A stretch of DNA of 64,000 bases. Origin: Leucothrix arctica. GTDB lineage: Bacteria > Pseudomonadota > Gammaproteobacteria > Thiotrichales > Thiotrichaceae. Each line of letters starts with the position of its first letter. The first letter of the stretch is position 1. Position numbers and translations under genes: made by a program. Shown here piece by piece: positions 34,067 to 43,031 of the stretch. Location of the stretch: assembly GCF_003172895.1 (NCBI RefSeq), contig NZ_QGKL01000006.1:47126-111125 (forward strand), written 5' to 3'. The notes under the pieces were generated by a model. It worked only from the letters and a program-made list of their open reading frames with translations. It was not told where the DNA came from and made no database searches.

Positions 34067-35353
34067 ATGTTAATTTTCTTCTTAGTTATATTCTTGGTAT
34101 TGCTGCTGCTAGGTATGCCAGTATTTTTTGCAATGCTTACTGGCCCCGGCATTATGTTATATGTCGAAGGTATGGAACGTGACATCCCATTACTGTTCCG
34201 CAACATCTACAACGGTATCGACTCGTTCCCGTTAATGGCAATCCCCTTCTTTATGTTGGCGGGTGAGCTAATGAACCAAGGCGGCATCACCATGCGTTTG
34301 GTGACGTTTGCTCAGTCACTCATCGGTCACGTACGTGGTGGTCTGGCGCATGTAAACATCTTATCCAGTATGTTGTTTGCGGGCCTGTCTGGTTCGGCTG
34401 TTGCCGATACTTCTGCGTTAGGGTCTATGTTGATTCCTGCGATGGAAAAGAACGGTTACTCGCGAAAGTTTGCGGCGGCTATTACCGCGGCATCGTCAGT
34501 AATCGGACCCATCATTCCACCGTCGGGCATCATGATCATCTATGCCTACACTATGGAAATATCGGTAGCGGCACTATTTGCGGCAGGTGTTATTCCAGGT
34601 ATTTTAGTGGGCCTTGGCCTAATGGGTATGACGTCCATTTTGGCTAAAAAGCACAACTTCCCACCGGCTGGACCGAAGTTCACTTTAAGAGAAAAAGGCC
34701 TAGCGACTCGTAAAGCGATTTTACCGTTGCTAACACCCGTTATTATCTTAGGTGGTATTTTGAGTGGTGTGTTTACACCGACTGAGGCATCGGCAATCGC
34801 AGTGGCATATGCGCTATTCCTAAGCTTATTTATACTGCGCAGCGTTAAGGTAACGGACTTACCTGCCATCTTCACTCGTAGTGCGATTTCATCATCAGTG
34901 GTGTTATTGCTGGTTGGTGCAGCGATTGCCTTTAAATCGGTGGTCAGTTTATCTCATGCCGCTGAATTTATGGCAGACTGGACACTATCTTTAAGTGACA
35001 ATGCGCTGATATTATTATTCCTAATTAACATACTTTTGTTTATTGTGGGTATGTTCTTAGACGCTGGCCCTGCGATAATTATTCTTGGTCCTATCCTAGC
35101 GCCTATCTTTATCCAGCTCGGTATTGATCCGGTTCACTTCGCGACAATTATGAGTGTTAATTTAACGGTTGGACTCGCAACACCGCCCATGGGCTTAGTA
35201 CTCTTTGTGGCCTCCAGTGTCTCTGGAGAAAAAGTACAGACCATTGCGCGCGCTATCCTGCCGTTCTTATTTGTTGAAATAATTGTTATCTTTATGATCA
35301 CCTTTATTCCTGCAATTTCCATGACCATACCTAGACTATTAGGGCTGGCGTAA
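34067..35353 (+). CDS. TRAP transporter large permease subunit (DctM family)
   Basis: A 428-residue membrane protein with about 12 helices. DctM signatures are clear: SFPLMAIPFFMLAGELMNQGGIT, GLSGSAVADTSALGSMLIPAM, AITAASSVIGPIIPPSGIMIIYA, and VNLTVGLATPPMGLVLFV near the C-terminus. It forms the sodium-dependent translocation pathway for the substrate delivered by the DctP protein. It is packed between dctQ (three bases) and dctP (36 bases) in the operon headed by the monooxygenase. Confidence 0.93.
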   Translation: MLIFFLVIFLVLLLLGMPVFFAMLTGPGIMLYVEGMERDIPLLFRNIYNGIDSFPLMAIPFFMLAGELMNQGGITMRLVTFAQSLIGHVRGGLAHVNILSSMLFAGLSGSAVADTSALGSMLIPAMEKNGYSRKFAAAITAASSVIGPIIPPSGIMIIYAYTMEISVAALFAAGVIPGILVGLGLMGMTSILAKKHNFPPAGPKFTLREKGLATRKAILPLLTPVIILGGILSGVFTPTEASAIAVAYALFLSLFILRSVKVTDLPAIFTRSAISSSVVLLLVGAAIAFKSVVSLSHAAEFMADWTLSLSDNALILLFLINILLFIVGMFLDAGPAIIILGPILAPIFIQLGIDPVHFATIMSVNLTVGLATPPMGLVLFVASSVSGEKVQTIARAILPFLFVEIIVIFMITFIPAISMTIPRLLGLA

Positions 35354-35389
35354 CACGTGTTTCAAAAAGCTTTAGAGGAGCTAATCATT

Positions 35390-36460
35390 ATGAACAAAAC
35401 GACTAAATTATTGATGTCTACCATCCTTGGCGCATCGGTTCTGTTTGGTGCGGGTATTACCGCAGTGCAAGCCGCTGACTACAAGCTACGTGCGGTTGCT
35501 AACTCCAATGAAAACGACGAAGACTACGATGGTCTTGTGGTATTCAAAGACTTTGTTGAGTCACGCTCTAACGGTAAGGTAGAAGTTGAGCTATTCATTG
35601 GAACACAGCTTTGCGCTAACGGTACTGAGTGTCTACAAGCAGTAGAAGACGGTTCGGTTGATATCTACATCTCAACAGCCGGTGGTGCAGCCAATATGTA
35701 CCCTTACGTACAGGTGCTTGACCTACCTTACGTACTTTCTGACGATCGTATTGCTGAAACAGTACTATCGGGTGACTTCACGCGTGAAATGCGTAAAGCG
35801 ATCCTAAAAGATTCTGACGATAAAATTCGTTTGATGACGATTGGTAACACCGGTGGTTGGAGAAACTTTGCTAACACTAAGCGTGTTGTTAAGACGCCTG
35901 CTGACATGAAAGGTTTGAAGATTCGTACGGTTGTTGCGGACCTACCTCAAGAACTTGTTAAAGCACTGGGTGCTAGCCCTACGCCAATCCCATGGCCTGA
36001 GCTGTTCACTTCATTCCAGACGGGTGTTGTTGAAGGTTCTAAGAATGGTATCACTGACATCATGGGTATGAAGTTCCCAGAAGCAGGCCTTAAAAATGTA
36101 ACACTAGACGGTCATGCTTACATGAGCGCACTTTGGTACATGAGCAACGAGAACTTCCTGAAGATGGACGAAGAGACTCGTAAGGTTATCGTTGACGGTT
36201 TTGATGCACTACAGCAAGCAACATTTGCATCTCCAAAGCGTAAGTCTATCAAAGCGTATGCTGACTTCAAAAAGGCTGGCGGTAACTTGTACGTGCCAAC
36301 ACCTGCTGACAAAGCAGCGTTTAAGGCAGCAGCTCAGCCTGTTTACACTTGGTTCAAGAAGAGCGTAAAAGACGGTGAGAAGTGGTATGCACTACTATCA
36401 TCTGAAGCAGCTAAAGCAGAGAAAGAAGTTGCAGCAGCTCATGCGGCTGATATTAACTAA
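35390..36460 (+). CDS. TRAP transporter periplasmic binding protein (DctP family)
   Basis: The start is ATG 35390 (MNKTTKLLMSTILG), with AGGAG about ten bases upstream. A signal peptide ends at AVQA before ADYKLRAV. The 356-residue protein has DctP family marks: VESRSNGKVEVELFIG, LQAVEDGSVDIYIS, the ligand-anchor region MKGLKIRTVVADLPQELVKALGASPTPIPWPELFTSFQTGVVEG (about 170-212) and NGITDIMGMKF. DctP proteins bind acidic solutes through a conserved Arg, fitting a sulfonate. It is the last gene of the operon, followed by a strong terminator. Confidence 0.92.
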   Translation: MNKTTKLLMSTILGASVLFGAGITAVQAADYKLRAVANSNENDEDYDGLVVFKDFVESRSNGKVEVELFIGTQLCANGTECLQAVEDGSVDIYISTAGGAANMYPYVQVLDLPYVLSDDRIAETVLSGDFTREMRKAILKDSDDKIRLMTIGNTGGWRNFANTKRVVKTPADMKGLKIRTVVADLPQELVKALGASPTPIPWPELFTSFQTGVVEGSKNGITDIMGMKFPEAGLKNVTLDGHAYMSALWYMSNENFLKMDEETRKVIVDGFDALQQATFASPKRKSIKAYADFKKAGGNLYVPTPADKAAFKAAAQPVYTWFKKSVKDGEKWYALLSSEAAKAEKEVAAAHAADIN

Positions 36461-36487
36461 GTTGTTACTACTCAGTTAGATATAAGA

Positions 36488-36515
36488 AAGCCGCTCTGAT
36501 GAGCGGCTTTTTTTT
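36488..36515 (+). terminator. Rho-independent terminator of the sulfonate/TRAP operon
   Basis: AAGCCGCTC, a four-base loop and GAGCGGCTT are followed by an unbroken T-run, 28 bases after the dctP stop codon. It is a textbook plus-strand terminator. Confidence 0.92.
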
Positions 36516-36536
36516 GTGCCTTGAAAGTTTGTAGAT

Positions 36537-37025
36537 TCAATCAAACGGATAAAGATGCGGCTTATAATCTGCTATCAAAATCTGTGCTTCTTTCACCTGC
36601 CCAGGCGTCATTTTCTTAATCACTTCTTCCTGACTAATAGCTGCATCGGGATCACCACCAATCGCTGACAACACGTACCACATATACGCCCGCACCAAAT
36701 CAACCTCAACGCCTCGCCCGACTTCGTAATACCATCCAATACCCGACTGTGCACCAGGGTGCGCTTTCATTGAGGCACGCAAGTACCATTCAAAGGCGCG
36801 ACGGTCGTCTTTTTTAACGCCCAAACCCATCGCATACATCACACCTATCAACTCTTCCGCATCCGCATTTCCCGCTTGCGCTGCAGGCAGGAACTCTTGC
36901 ATGGCTTCAGTAAATTTGCTCTGCTCCATTAGCTGCCGACCTTTTTCCACATCGGCAAACGCAGCTTGGCTAACTAACAGGCTAAACACCGCCGCAGTGA
37001 CAACCTTGCATAAAAACTTTCCCAT
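36537..37025 (-). CDS. Secreted Sel1-repeat (TPR-like) protein
   Basis: A 162-residue protein with a signal peptide (MGKFLCKVVTAAVFSLLVSQAAFA). Residues about 28-135 hold three to four Sel1-like repeats (AAQAGNADAEELIGVMYAMGLGV, AHPGAQSGIGWYYEVGRGV, AYMWYVLSAIGGDPDA). Such helical repeats mediate protein-protein contacts in the periplasm. It stands alone between the TRAP terminator and the divergent di-haem peroxidase gene, and I cannot assign a partner. Confidence 0.85.
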   Translation of the reverse strand: MGKFLCKVVTAAVFSLLVSQAAFADVEKGRQLMEQSKFTEAMQEFLPAAQAGNADAEELIGVMYAMGLGVKKDDRRAFEWYLRASMKAHPGAQSGIGWYYEVGRGVEVDLVRAYMWYVLSAIGGDPDAAISQEEVIKKMTPGQVKEAQILIADYKPHLYPFD

Positions 37026-37111
37026 AACGCCTCCTTATCCATTCACAGGGTACTTGTCGAACTAAAGATAAATGTATAGTGTATGAATCATTGGAGAAAG
37101 GAAATCATTTA

Positions 37112-38461
37112 ATGAGTCAAAGGCAGTCTTGGCGTGCATGCGCCCTTGTTCTTTTAGCGTGCTTTTCGAATAACGTTATCGCGGCTGATAACGCAACTGC
37201 TCTGCCCCAGCCGCTTACTGATAACGACTATCGCACTGTTAACTTAAATGCAGCCAAGCTAGGCCAGCAACTTTTTTACGACAAAATCCTCAGCGGCAAT
37301 AAAAACATCGCATGCTCAACCTGTCACCACCACGACCTTGCCAGTGGCGACGGCTTGTCACTCGGTGTTGGCGAAGGTGGTATTGGCTTAGGCGAAAAAC
37401 GTATCGTCGGCGAAGGCAACAGCCGCATCAAACGACGTGTCCCCAGAAACGCGACCCCACTGTTTAACCTTGGCGCCAAACAGTTCACCCACCTATTCCA
37501 TGATGGTCGCGTATCGGTTGACCCTATTTTCCCTAGCGGCTTTAACACCCCCGCCGAAGAGTTTTTACCCAAAGGCTTAGAGAGCTTATTAGCCGCGCAA
37601 GCCCTATTCCCTGTGACCTCAGCCGTTGAAATGGCCGGTGAGCGAAACGAGAACCAAATCGCAGGCGCAACCCGCCGCCGACCCGATTATGTCTGGGCTA
37701 TTTTAGAAAAACGCCTACAAGGTATTTATAGTTACGAGCAACTGTTTAAAGACGCTTACCCTGAGCAAGTCAAACAAAGCAGCGACATCAATATCATTCA
37801 AATGGGCAATGCGCTGGCCGCATTTATCGAGCATGAATGGCGAGCGGACAGTAGCCCCTTTGATGCCTTTGTTAGTGGCGATAGCGACGCATTAAACGAG
37901 AAACAAACACAAGGCATGAAACTATTTTATGGCAAAGCAGAATGCAGCAGTTGTCACAGCGGCGCTTTGCAAACAGACCATGACTTCCACGCCATCATGC
38001 TACCCAGCTTTGGCCCCGGTCGTACCCGTCGCTTTGAGCATATCGCGCGTGATCGTGGACGCATAAACGAAACTGACCGCTTAGAAGACAGCTACCGCTT
38101 TAGAACACCAAGCCTACGTAACGTGGCTGCAACAGGACCTTATGGTCACAACGGTGCTTACAGTAGCCTAGAGGGCATTATTCGTCATCACATCGACCCT
38201 GTTAAAAGCATTGAGAACTATGACGCGAGCCAGTTGGTGATGCCGCAGGATGAGTACCTTGTAAAGAACGACTTTCTTATCCAGCAAGATAAGCGAGAAA
38301 CGGCGAGTTTGAAGCGCTATCGGGATATTGATTTGCCAGCATTGACTGACTTAGAAATAGAACAGGTGATTGCGTTCTTAGAGGCCTTGACCGATGAAAA
38401 ATCGCTCTATGGGAGACTCGGAGCACCAAGCCAGGTACCTAGTAAAATTGCAGTAGATTAG
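37112..38461 (+). CDS. Di-haem cytochrome c peroxidase/MauG-like protein
   Basis: The start is ATG 37112 (MSQRQSWRACALV), with GGAGAAAGGAAA upstream; a signal peptide ends near VIA|ADN. In the 449-residue protein, CSTCH (68-72) and CSSCH (278-282) bind two c-type haems, with FRTPSLRNVAATGPYGHNG and the peroxidase-like ITSAVEMAG-type segment (FPVTSAVEMAGERN, 166-180). It is longer than classical CcpA and closer to MauG/BthA-type enzymes. It is a periplasmic redox protein; its substrate could be H2O2 or a partner protein. It ends by a short GGCAGC/GCTGCC hairpin next to the convergent SDR gene. Confidence 0.88.
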   Translation: MSQRQSWRACALVLLACFSNNVIAADNATALPQPLTDNDYRTVNLNAAKLGQQLFYDKILSGNKNIACSTCHHHDLASGDGLSLGVGEGGIGLGEKRIVGEGNSRIKRRVPRNATPLFNLGAKQFTHLFHDGRVSVDPIFPSGFNTPAEEFLPKGLESLLAAQALFPVTSAVEMAGERNENQIAGATRRRPDYVWAILEKRLQGIYSYEQLFKDAYPEQVKQSSDINIIQMGNALAAFIEHEWRADSSPFDAFVSGDSDALNEKQTQGMKLFYGKAECSSCHSGALQTDHDFHAIMLPSFGPGRTRRFEHIARDRGRINETDRLEDSYRFRTPSLRNVAATGPYGHNGAYSSLEGIIRHHIDPVKSIENYDASQLVMPQDEYLVKNDFLIQQDKRETASLKRYRDIDLPALTDLEIEQVIAFLEALTDEKSLYGRLGAPSQVPSKIAVD

Positions 38462-38485
38462 GCAGCACAGCGGCTGCCTTAACCA

Positions 38486-39262
38486 CTAACTCCCGTAAAC
38501 GCCGCCATTGACATCGATGGTTGCGCCAGTAACAAAACCGCTGTGCTCACTTGCTAAAAACAGTACAACACGCGCAACATCATCCGCATCTCCAGCACGT
38601 CCTAATGGAATACCGAGAACGGTCTCATCTGCTGACTCTTTAGTGGTGTGCGTATTGTGGAAGCTTGTACCCAGTATCAAACCCGGCGCAACAGCATTCA
38701 CTCGAACGCCCTTTGGCCCCAGCTCATTTGCCAATGCACGTGTCCATGTGAGTACCGCGCCTTTCATGGTTGAGTACGCTAAAGACCCAGCATGACCACC
38801 CTTACGACCTGCCAATGAAGCCAAGTTAACAATACTTGAAGAGCCCGCAGCCGTTAGCGCTGGCGTTGCCGCTTGAGTCACCCAAAGTACTGATGATAAG
38901 TTTAGGTCAACAGAATCTCTCCAGAAGTCTTCCTCAAGCTCTTCAACACGACGACGGCCAATCAAAGACCCTGCGTTATTGACCAATACATCCATGCCGC
39001 CTAAAAAGTCCAATGCTGTTGCCACAACCGCTTGTGCTTGCTCTTTATTTCTCAAGTCACCTTGAATCAGTTTAATCTGGCTAGCATCAACACCTGCTTC
39101 ACTCGCCAATACTTCAATATTTACTTCTGTAGAGAAGTAATGAACGGCTACTTTGCAGCCTGCTTCTAGCAAACGAACGGTTATCTGGCGGCCTATACCC
39201 TGTGTTCCAGCAGTAACTAATACTCTTTTTTTGGTCAAACTATTCACGCGTGGTGTCCCCAT
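38486..39262 (-). CDS. Short-chain dehydrogenase/reductase (SDR, FabG-like)
   Basis: A 258-residue classical SDR. The NAD(P)-binding motif is TAGTQGIG (about 17-24), the NNAG motif lies near residue 93, and the catalytic Ser-Tyr-Lys set is in IVNLASLAGRKG and LAYSTMKG (about 146-167). The C-terminus VTGATIDVNGGVYG is typical. It lies eight bases after the second SDR gene and downstream of a LacI regulator, so it probably oxidises or epimerises a sugar or polyol; a link to the nearby sulfonate genes is possible but not shown. No strong ribosome site precedes ATG 39262. Confidence 0.88.
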   Translation of the reverse strand: MGTPRVNSLTKKRVLVTAGTQGIGRQITVRLLEAGCKVAVHYFSTEVNIEVLASEAGVDASQIKLIQGDLRNKEQAQAVVATALDFLGGMDVLVNNAGSLIGRRRVEELEEDFWRDSVDLNLSSVLWVTQAATPALTAAGSSSIVNLASLAGRKGGHAGSLAYSTMKGAVLTWTRALANELGPKGVRVNAVAPGLILGTSFHNTHTTKESADETVLGIPLGRAGDADDVARVVLFLASEHSGFVTGATIDVNGGVYGS

Positions 39263-39269
39263 ATCGGTT

Positions 39270-40007
39270 TTATCTTAAGGATGGTTGTAAAACTATTTCT
39301 GATACATGCGCCCTTGCTGGCAGGCTCATCACAAACAGGCAGGTTTCTGCGATGTCTTGAGGTTGCAATGCTTTAAAGCGCATCTCAGGTGTTGGTCGTG
39401 TCGGCCTTTTGTTAAGCAAAGGCGTGTCGGTCATGCCCGGCATAATCACGGTTGCTCGTACACCGTTATGCCACTCTTCTTCCATAATGGCGTGCGTCAT
39501 TGCCAGCACACCTGCTTTTGTTGCCTGATAAGCCGCACCTGAAAGGTCAGGACTCTTGGCCGCGGCAGAAGACACATTGATAATTAAGCCGTTTTTCTTG
39601 GATCTAAATATAGGTAAGACAAGCTGCGATAAATTAAAAGCACTCGACAGATTCGAATCAACCATTGAGCGCCAAGTGTCTGGTGTTAACTCCATAAATC
39701 GGCGTTTTACAAGGTTAGTGCCCACGGTATTGACCAAGGTATCTACCTTTTCGAGTAGCTCTTGATGAGTCTCAGTCGCATCAAATAAGTCATCATGATT
39801 ACTCGCATCCACACAGATCTGAACTACCTTTGCAGCCCCTAACTTAACCGCTTCCATTTCAACTTGTGCAAGGCGCTCACTATCTCGCCCAAGAAGAACA
39901 AGCTGAGCACCTTCTGTTGCAGCCGCAAAAGCAGTCGCCCTCCCCATTCCACTACTTGCGCCTGCAATCAATATGCATCGTCCTGACAGTTTTTTAGTGT
40001 CGCTCAT
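39270..40007 (-). CDS. Short-chain dehydrogenase/reductase (SDR)
   Basis: A 245-residue SDR: cofactor motif IAGASSGMGRA (13-23), NTVGTN in place of NNAG near 94, NVSSAAAKSP with the catalytic Ser, and AAYQATKAG with Tyr/Lys (about 158-166). AGAGG precedes the ATG. It is the second gene of the lacI-SDR-SDR unit and only distantly like the neighbouring SDR, so the two probably act in sequence or on opposite faces of one substrate. Confidence 0.88.
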   Translation of the reverse strand: MSDTKKLSGRCILIAGASSGMGRATAFAAATEGAQLVLLGRDSERLAQVEMEAVKLGAAKVVQICVDASNHDDLFDATETHQELLEKVDTLVNTVGTNLVKRRFMELTPDTWRSMVDSNLSSAFNLSQLVLPIFRSKKNGLIINVSSAAAKSPDLSGAAYQATKAGVLAMTHAIMEEEWHNGVRATVIMPGMTDTPLLNKRPTRPTPEMRFKALQPQDIAETCLFVMSLPARAHVSEIVLQPSLR

Positions 40008-40048
40008 TTACGTAAACCTCTTTGAATGCTTTAGCCCGTGATACTGCG

Positions 40049-41086
40049 CTAAAGTTGACGGGTAGATGCGCGAACAATTAGCTCCGCACTTACCTCAACA
40101 TGAGGTTCAATCACCTCATCAGTGCTTTCTAACGTTTCAATTAATTTACTGACAATGATCTCTGACATCTGAGCGACAGGTTGGCGAATAGTCGTCAACG
40201 GAGGCTGCATCACCTCGGCCATCATAATGTCATCAAAACCAATCACAGAGATATCTTCTGGGACGCTATATCCCAGCTCTCTAGCACCTGCACAGGCACC
40301 AATGGCATACATATCATTGACTGTCAGCACTGCAGTCGGCGGATTATCCAGAGTCAGTAATTCTCGAATAGCGGTTCTGCCAATTTCAGCAGCTCGGAAG
40401 TCCCCAAATGTCGACACGTTACGACCTCCCCAAACCAACGATTCATCTGGGGTAATACCTGCTTTTTCAAGCTCGCTATTCATACCTGCTAGCCTACCCA
40501 CTCGACTGTTTGTGCCGATAGGGCCAGAAATAAATGCAATTCGCTTGTGACCTAAGCCGATCAAATGACGGGTCGCAAGCCTCGAACCAACCAACTGATT
40601 GATGCTGACACTACAAGCAATGACACCGTTTGTGCCTTCGTTGTCTCGGTCAATGGCAGCAATTTTCATGCCCTTGTCCGCATATTCTTTTAGGTAGTCA
40701 AATGACTCTGGAGAAGAACCAAGAATCACACCTCTTATGGATGAACCAAACAGCGACTCAACATAACGAGCCTCTACTACGGGGTCACGCTCAGCATTAC
40801 AAATAAGTACCTGATAACCACGCTTTTGCGCAGCGGTCTCGATCAAATGAGAAACCTGTCCCCAAAATGGGTTTGCTACCGATGGAACGATTAACCCTAG
40901 TGTTTTTATCTGTCCTGTTTTCAGTTGTCGGGCAGCCGAGTTGGGGGTGAATTTGAGTTTGCGGATTGCTTCATTAACACGGTTTAGCGTCTCAACGGCC
41001 ATCTTCTGATGACGGCCATTAATCACGTTTGATACTGTACTAACTGAGACTCCAGCATGGCGAGCTACTTCTTTCATCCCTGCCAT
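40049..41086 (-). CDS. LacI-family transcriptional regulator
   Basis: A 345-residue LacI/GalR protein: HTH with MKEVARHAGVSVSTVSNVINGR (4-25), hinge FTPNSAARQLKTGQIKTLGLIVP, and a periplasmic-binding-like effector domain (about 60-340: VLTVNDMYAIGACAGARELG, DISVIGFDDIMMAEVMQPPLTTI). It is the first gene of a unit with two SDR genes. Two GTNNNACGTTACAC-type dyads lie 95-165 bases upstream, as expected for autoregulation. The effector is unknown, presumably a sugar or polyol handled by the SDRs. Confidence 0.92.
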   Translation of the reverse strand: MAGMKEVARHAGVSVSTVSNVINGRHQKMAVETLNRVNEAIRKLKFTPNSAARQLKTGQIKTLGLIVPSVANPFWGQVSHLIETAAQKRGYQVLICNAERDPVVEARYVESLFGSSIRGVILGSSPESFDYLKEYADKGMKIAAIDRDNEGTNGVIACSVSINQLVGSRLATRHLIGLGHKRIAFISGPIGTNSRVGRLAGMNSELEKAGITPDESLVWGGRNVSTFGDFRAAEIGRTAIRELLTLDNPPTAVLTVNDMYAIGACAGARELGYSVPEDISVIGFDDIMMAEVMQPPLTTIRQPVAQMSEIIVSKLIETLESTDEVIEPHVEVSAELIVRASTRQL

Positions 41087-41180
41087 TATTCACCACTCCA
41101 ATGCTTGGCTATTTCTTTAATTACTGTCATTTTTATCAGCCTTCCCGATCAATCTAATATAAGCGAAGATCATACAATAG

Positions 41181-41194
41181 GTAATACGTTACAC
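41181..41194. promoter_or_regulatory. LacI-type operator candidate 1
   Basis: GTAATACGTTACAC shares the right arm ACGTTACAC with the site at 41237. A central CG is typical of LacI/GalR operators. It lies 95 bases upstream of the lacI ATG. Confidence 0.6.
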
Positions 41195-41236
41195 CATTAA
41201 TAATAATATAACAAACATAAGCTTTATTATAAAAAG

Positions 41237-41250
41237 GTGAAACGTTACAC
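41237..41250. promoter_or_regulatory. LacI-type operator candidate 2
   Basis: GTGAAACGTTACAC is a near-perfect dyad (GTG.AACGTT.CAC) with a central CG. It lies 56 bases from the first site, so the two could be bridged or flank a promoter. Confidence 0.65.
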
Positions 41251-41425
41251 AAATCCCTATTAATCGCAGTATAACCAAAAGCATACGATAAGAAACCAAC
41301 GAATTCAGCTTTGCTTTACGTGCCAAAGTAAAAGATGGGAAGGTCGTACTTTGAAACTGGCTAGAAGATATCGTTGCTGTAAGTAGTGCTTACCAAGGCT
41401 AATACGTAAGGTGGGGTGCGACCTG

Positions 41426-42292
41426 TTACCCCTTAGACATAACCGAATCAAAATACCCAACCGGATATTCAAAGTATCGCCCAACTTCCCTACCCTGATT
41501 CAACAACACATAACACTGCGGCCCACCCTGAAATTTTGATAGAGGCTCCTCCACAAAGTCACCCACATCAAACTCTGCAAACCAATATCGCTTAGCAATG
41601 GCAACCAAGTCACTCCCCATACGCTCAGCATAAGCCGCAACATCTGTTCCCAAAATACCTCGCAGATGATCACCACTCACCATCTCTGGTCCAATACCTG
41701 CTTGGTCATACTCAGGATAAAACAACCGTCCTTTCACACAACAACAGCGCTGATCAATAGCCATAGGCAATAACTCAGGCTGCTGCAAACTTAACTGAGT
41801 CTGCTTAGTGATAAGGTGGTTTATTTTACTATCCAGCGAGTCTTTGAGGTTGCTGCCATACCAGCGATTGAGTTGATTCAGCGGGTCTAAACCCATAAAA
41901 AACTTCACCGCCACTTCAAGATGAATCACTTTTTGAGTACGGTTATCCCGCAGTATAAAATCCAATTCACCCAGCGTGCGACCGTCGCCATGCAACTGAA
42001 CACTTCGATGCAGTAATTCAAAGTTAGGACTTATTTGCATCCAGTAAGCTACAAATGCTTCAAAACGATGGCCGAGCGCCTTACCTTTTTGCTGATCTAA
42101 GTAGTTTATTAAAGGCGAAGGATCTTGGTCTAACGATTCAAGTGAAGGTAAGCAGGCTTGGTATTCCGACAACACAAACGCATTATCCCACCAAACCACG
42201 CCATCATACTCGCCCGACGCTAAGGGTGGGCTAGCAATCACCCATGCTAAATCTCGAACAACACGATGTTTCCAACGCTGCCAGTCAAACAT
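41426..42292 (-). CDS. DUF1853 family protein
   Basis: A protein of about 288 residues from ATG 42292 (MFDWQRWKHRVVRDLAW); a TTG seven codons earlier is less likely. Its start overlaps the stop of the preceding gene by eight bases. It matches the general pattern of DUF1853: W.NAF near residue 45, GKALGHRFEAFVAYW, then GELDFILRDN...HLEVAVKFF, which resembles the core of PD-(D/E)xK nuclease-like folds (Asp in ELDF, Glu in LEVAVK). Its function is unknown. It ends the haem operon. Confidence 0.75.
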   Translation of the reverse strand: MFDWQRWKHRVVRDLAWVIASPPLASGEYDGVVWWDNAFVLSEYQACLPSLESLDQDPSPLINYLDQQKGKALGHRFEAFVAYWMQISPNFELLHRSVQLHGDGRTLGELDFILRDNRTQKVIHLEVAVKFFMGLDPLNQLNRWYGSNLKDSLDSKINHLITKQTQLSLQQPELLPMAIDQRCCCVKGRLFYPEYDQAGIGPEMVSGDHLRGILGTDVAAYAERMGSDLVAIAKRYWFAEFDVGDFVEEPLSKFQGGPQCYVLLNQGREVGRYFEYPVGYFDSVMSKG

Positions 42293-43013
42293 TGTTCTGG
42301 CTTCTAAGGCCAAGGAACTGTTTAACCAACCACATCATGACTGCGAAAATAGGCACAGCAAGCACAACGAGTAGTACTGCAATATACGCGAACAAATCTG
42401 GTGCTTTCATGAGGTTACTCATCACTGATTCCTCGTAATAAAACTTCCACTTATGCTCTTCAGGAAATACCCAAATATGGAGTTGGGAGAATATTTCGTA
42501 AGGGCCAACTAGCAGCACAACAACCGTAATCAGCAACAAAGCGATGATCACATACGCGAGTAGTGACTTAAACGAAGGCAGTACCTGACGAGTAATAGAC
42601 AACCATGCGAGTAGCACAACAAATACGACCAGCATGACCTTCAACCCAAGCAACAGGCGATCAATGAGAATCGCAACATCTTGCAGGTGAATCACTTCAT
42701 CGTTATTAAAGGCAGTATTGAGCAACTGTCCGTCGGGCGAGTAATAGCTCAACGTCGCCAAACCACCGCCCTGATTATGAATAGCCGTCACCACCTCGGC
42801 AAACATGCGAGAGTGTTCCGCAAAATTGGTCTCAACGAAGTCAGCTCGCTCCGCATATTCAGGCGCATATTTAGCGATGTGCTTGGGTATATCCATGAAG
42901 GAATACAGCCAGTCATAAGCAAAATCAACTTGCGCTAACAGCAACCAACTCGCGCCTAAAGCTAAACAAAACGCGATGACCGTCACACACAACCAACGGA
43001 CATTTCCCATCAC
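42285..43013 (-). CDS. Inner-membrane protein, DUF1461-like
   Basis: A 242-residue protein with four predicted membrane helices (about 8-28, 122-142, 150-172, 212-234). A periplasmic loop follows the first helix. The segment LHIWVFPEEHKWKFYYEES between helices 3 and 4 resembles the conserved FH.x.F block of DUF1461 proteins; I am only moderately sure of that family. AGAGGG precedes the ATG at 43013. It lies 18 bases after hemY on the same strand and is probably co-transcribed. No function is known. Confidence 0.65.
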   Translation of the reverse strand: MMGNVRWLCVTVIAFCLALGASWLLLAQVDFAYDWLYSFMDIPKHIAKYAPEYAERADFVETNFAEHSRMFAEVVTAIHNQGGGLATLSYYSPDGQLLNTAFNNDEVIHLQDVAILIDRLLLGLKVMLVVFVVLLAWLSITRQVLPSFKSLLAYVIIALLLITVVVLLVGPYEIFSQLHIWVFPEEHKWKFYYEESVMSNLMKAPDLFAYIAVLLVVLAVPIFAVMMWLVKQFLGLRSQNNV

Positions 43014-43031
43014 TCTGCCCTCTAAAATTAA

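Larger units (their letters stand above)
41087..41425. other. Intergenic region with LacI operators
   Basis: The 339-base gap upstream of the lacI gene contains the two operator-like dyads at 41181 and 41237 within AT-rich sequence. From about 41260 to 41425 I see no gene, repeat or clear terminator. Confidence 0.6.
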
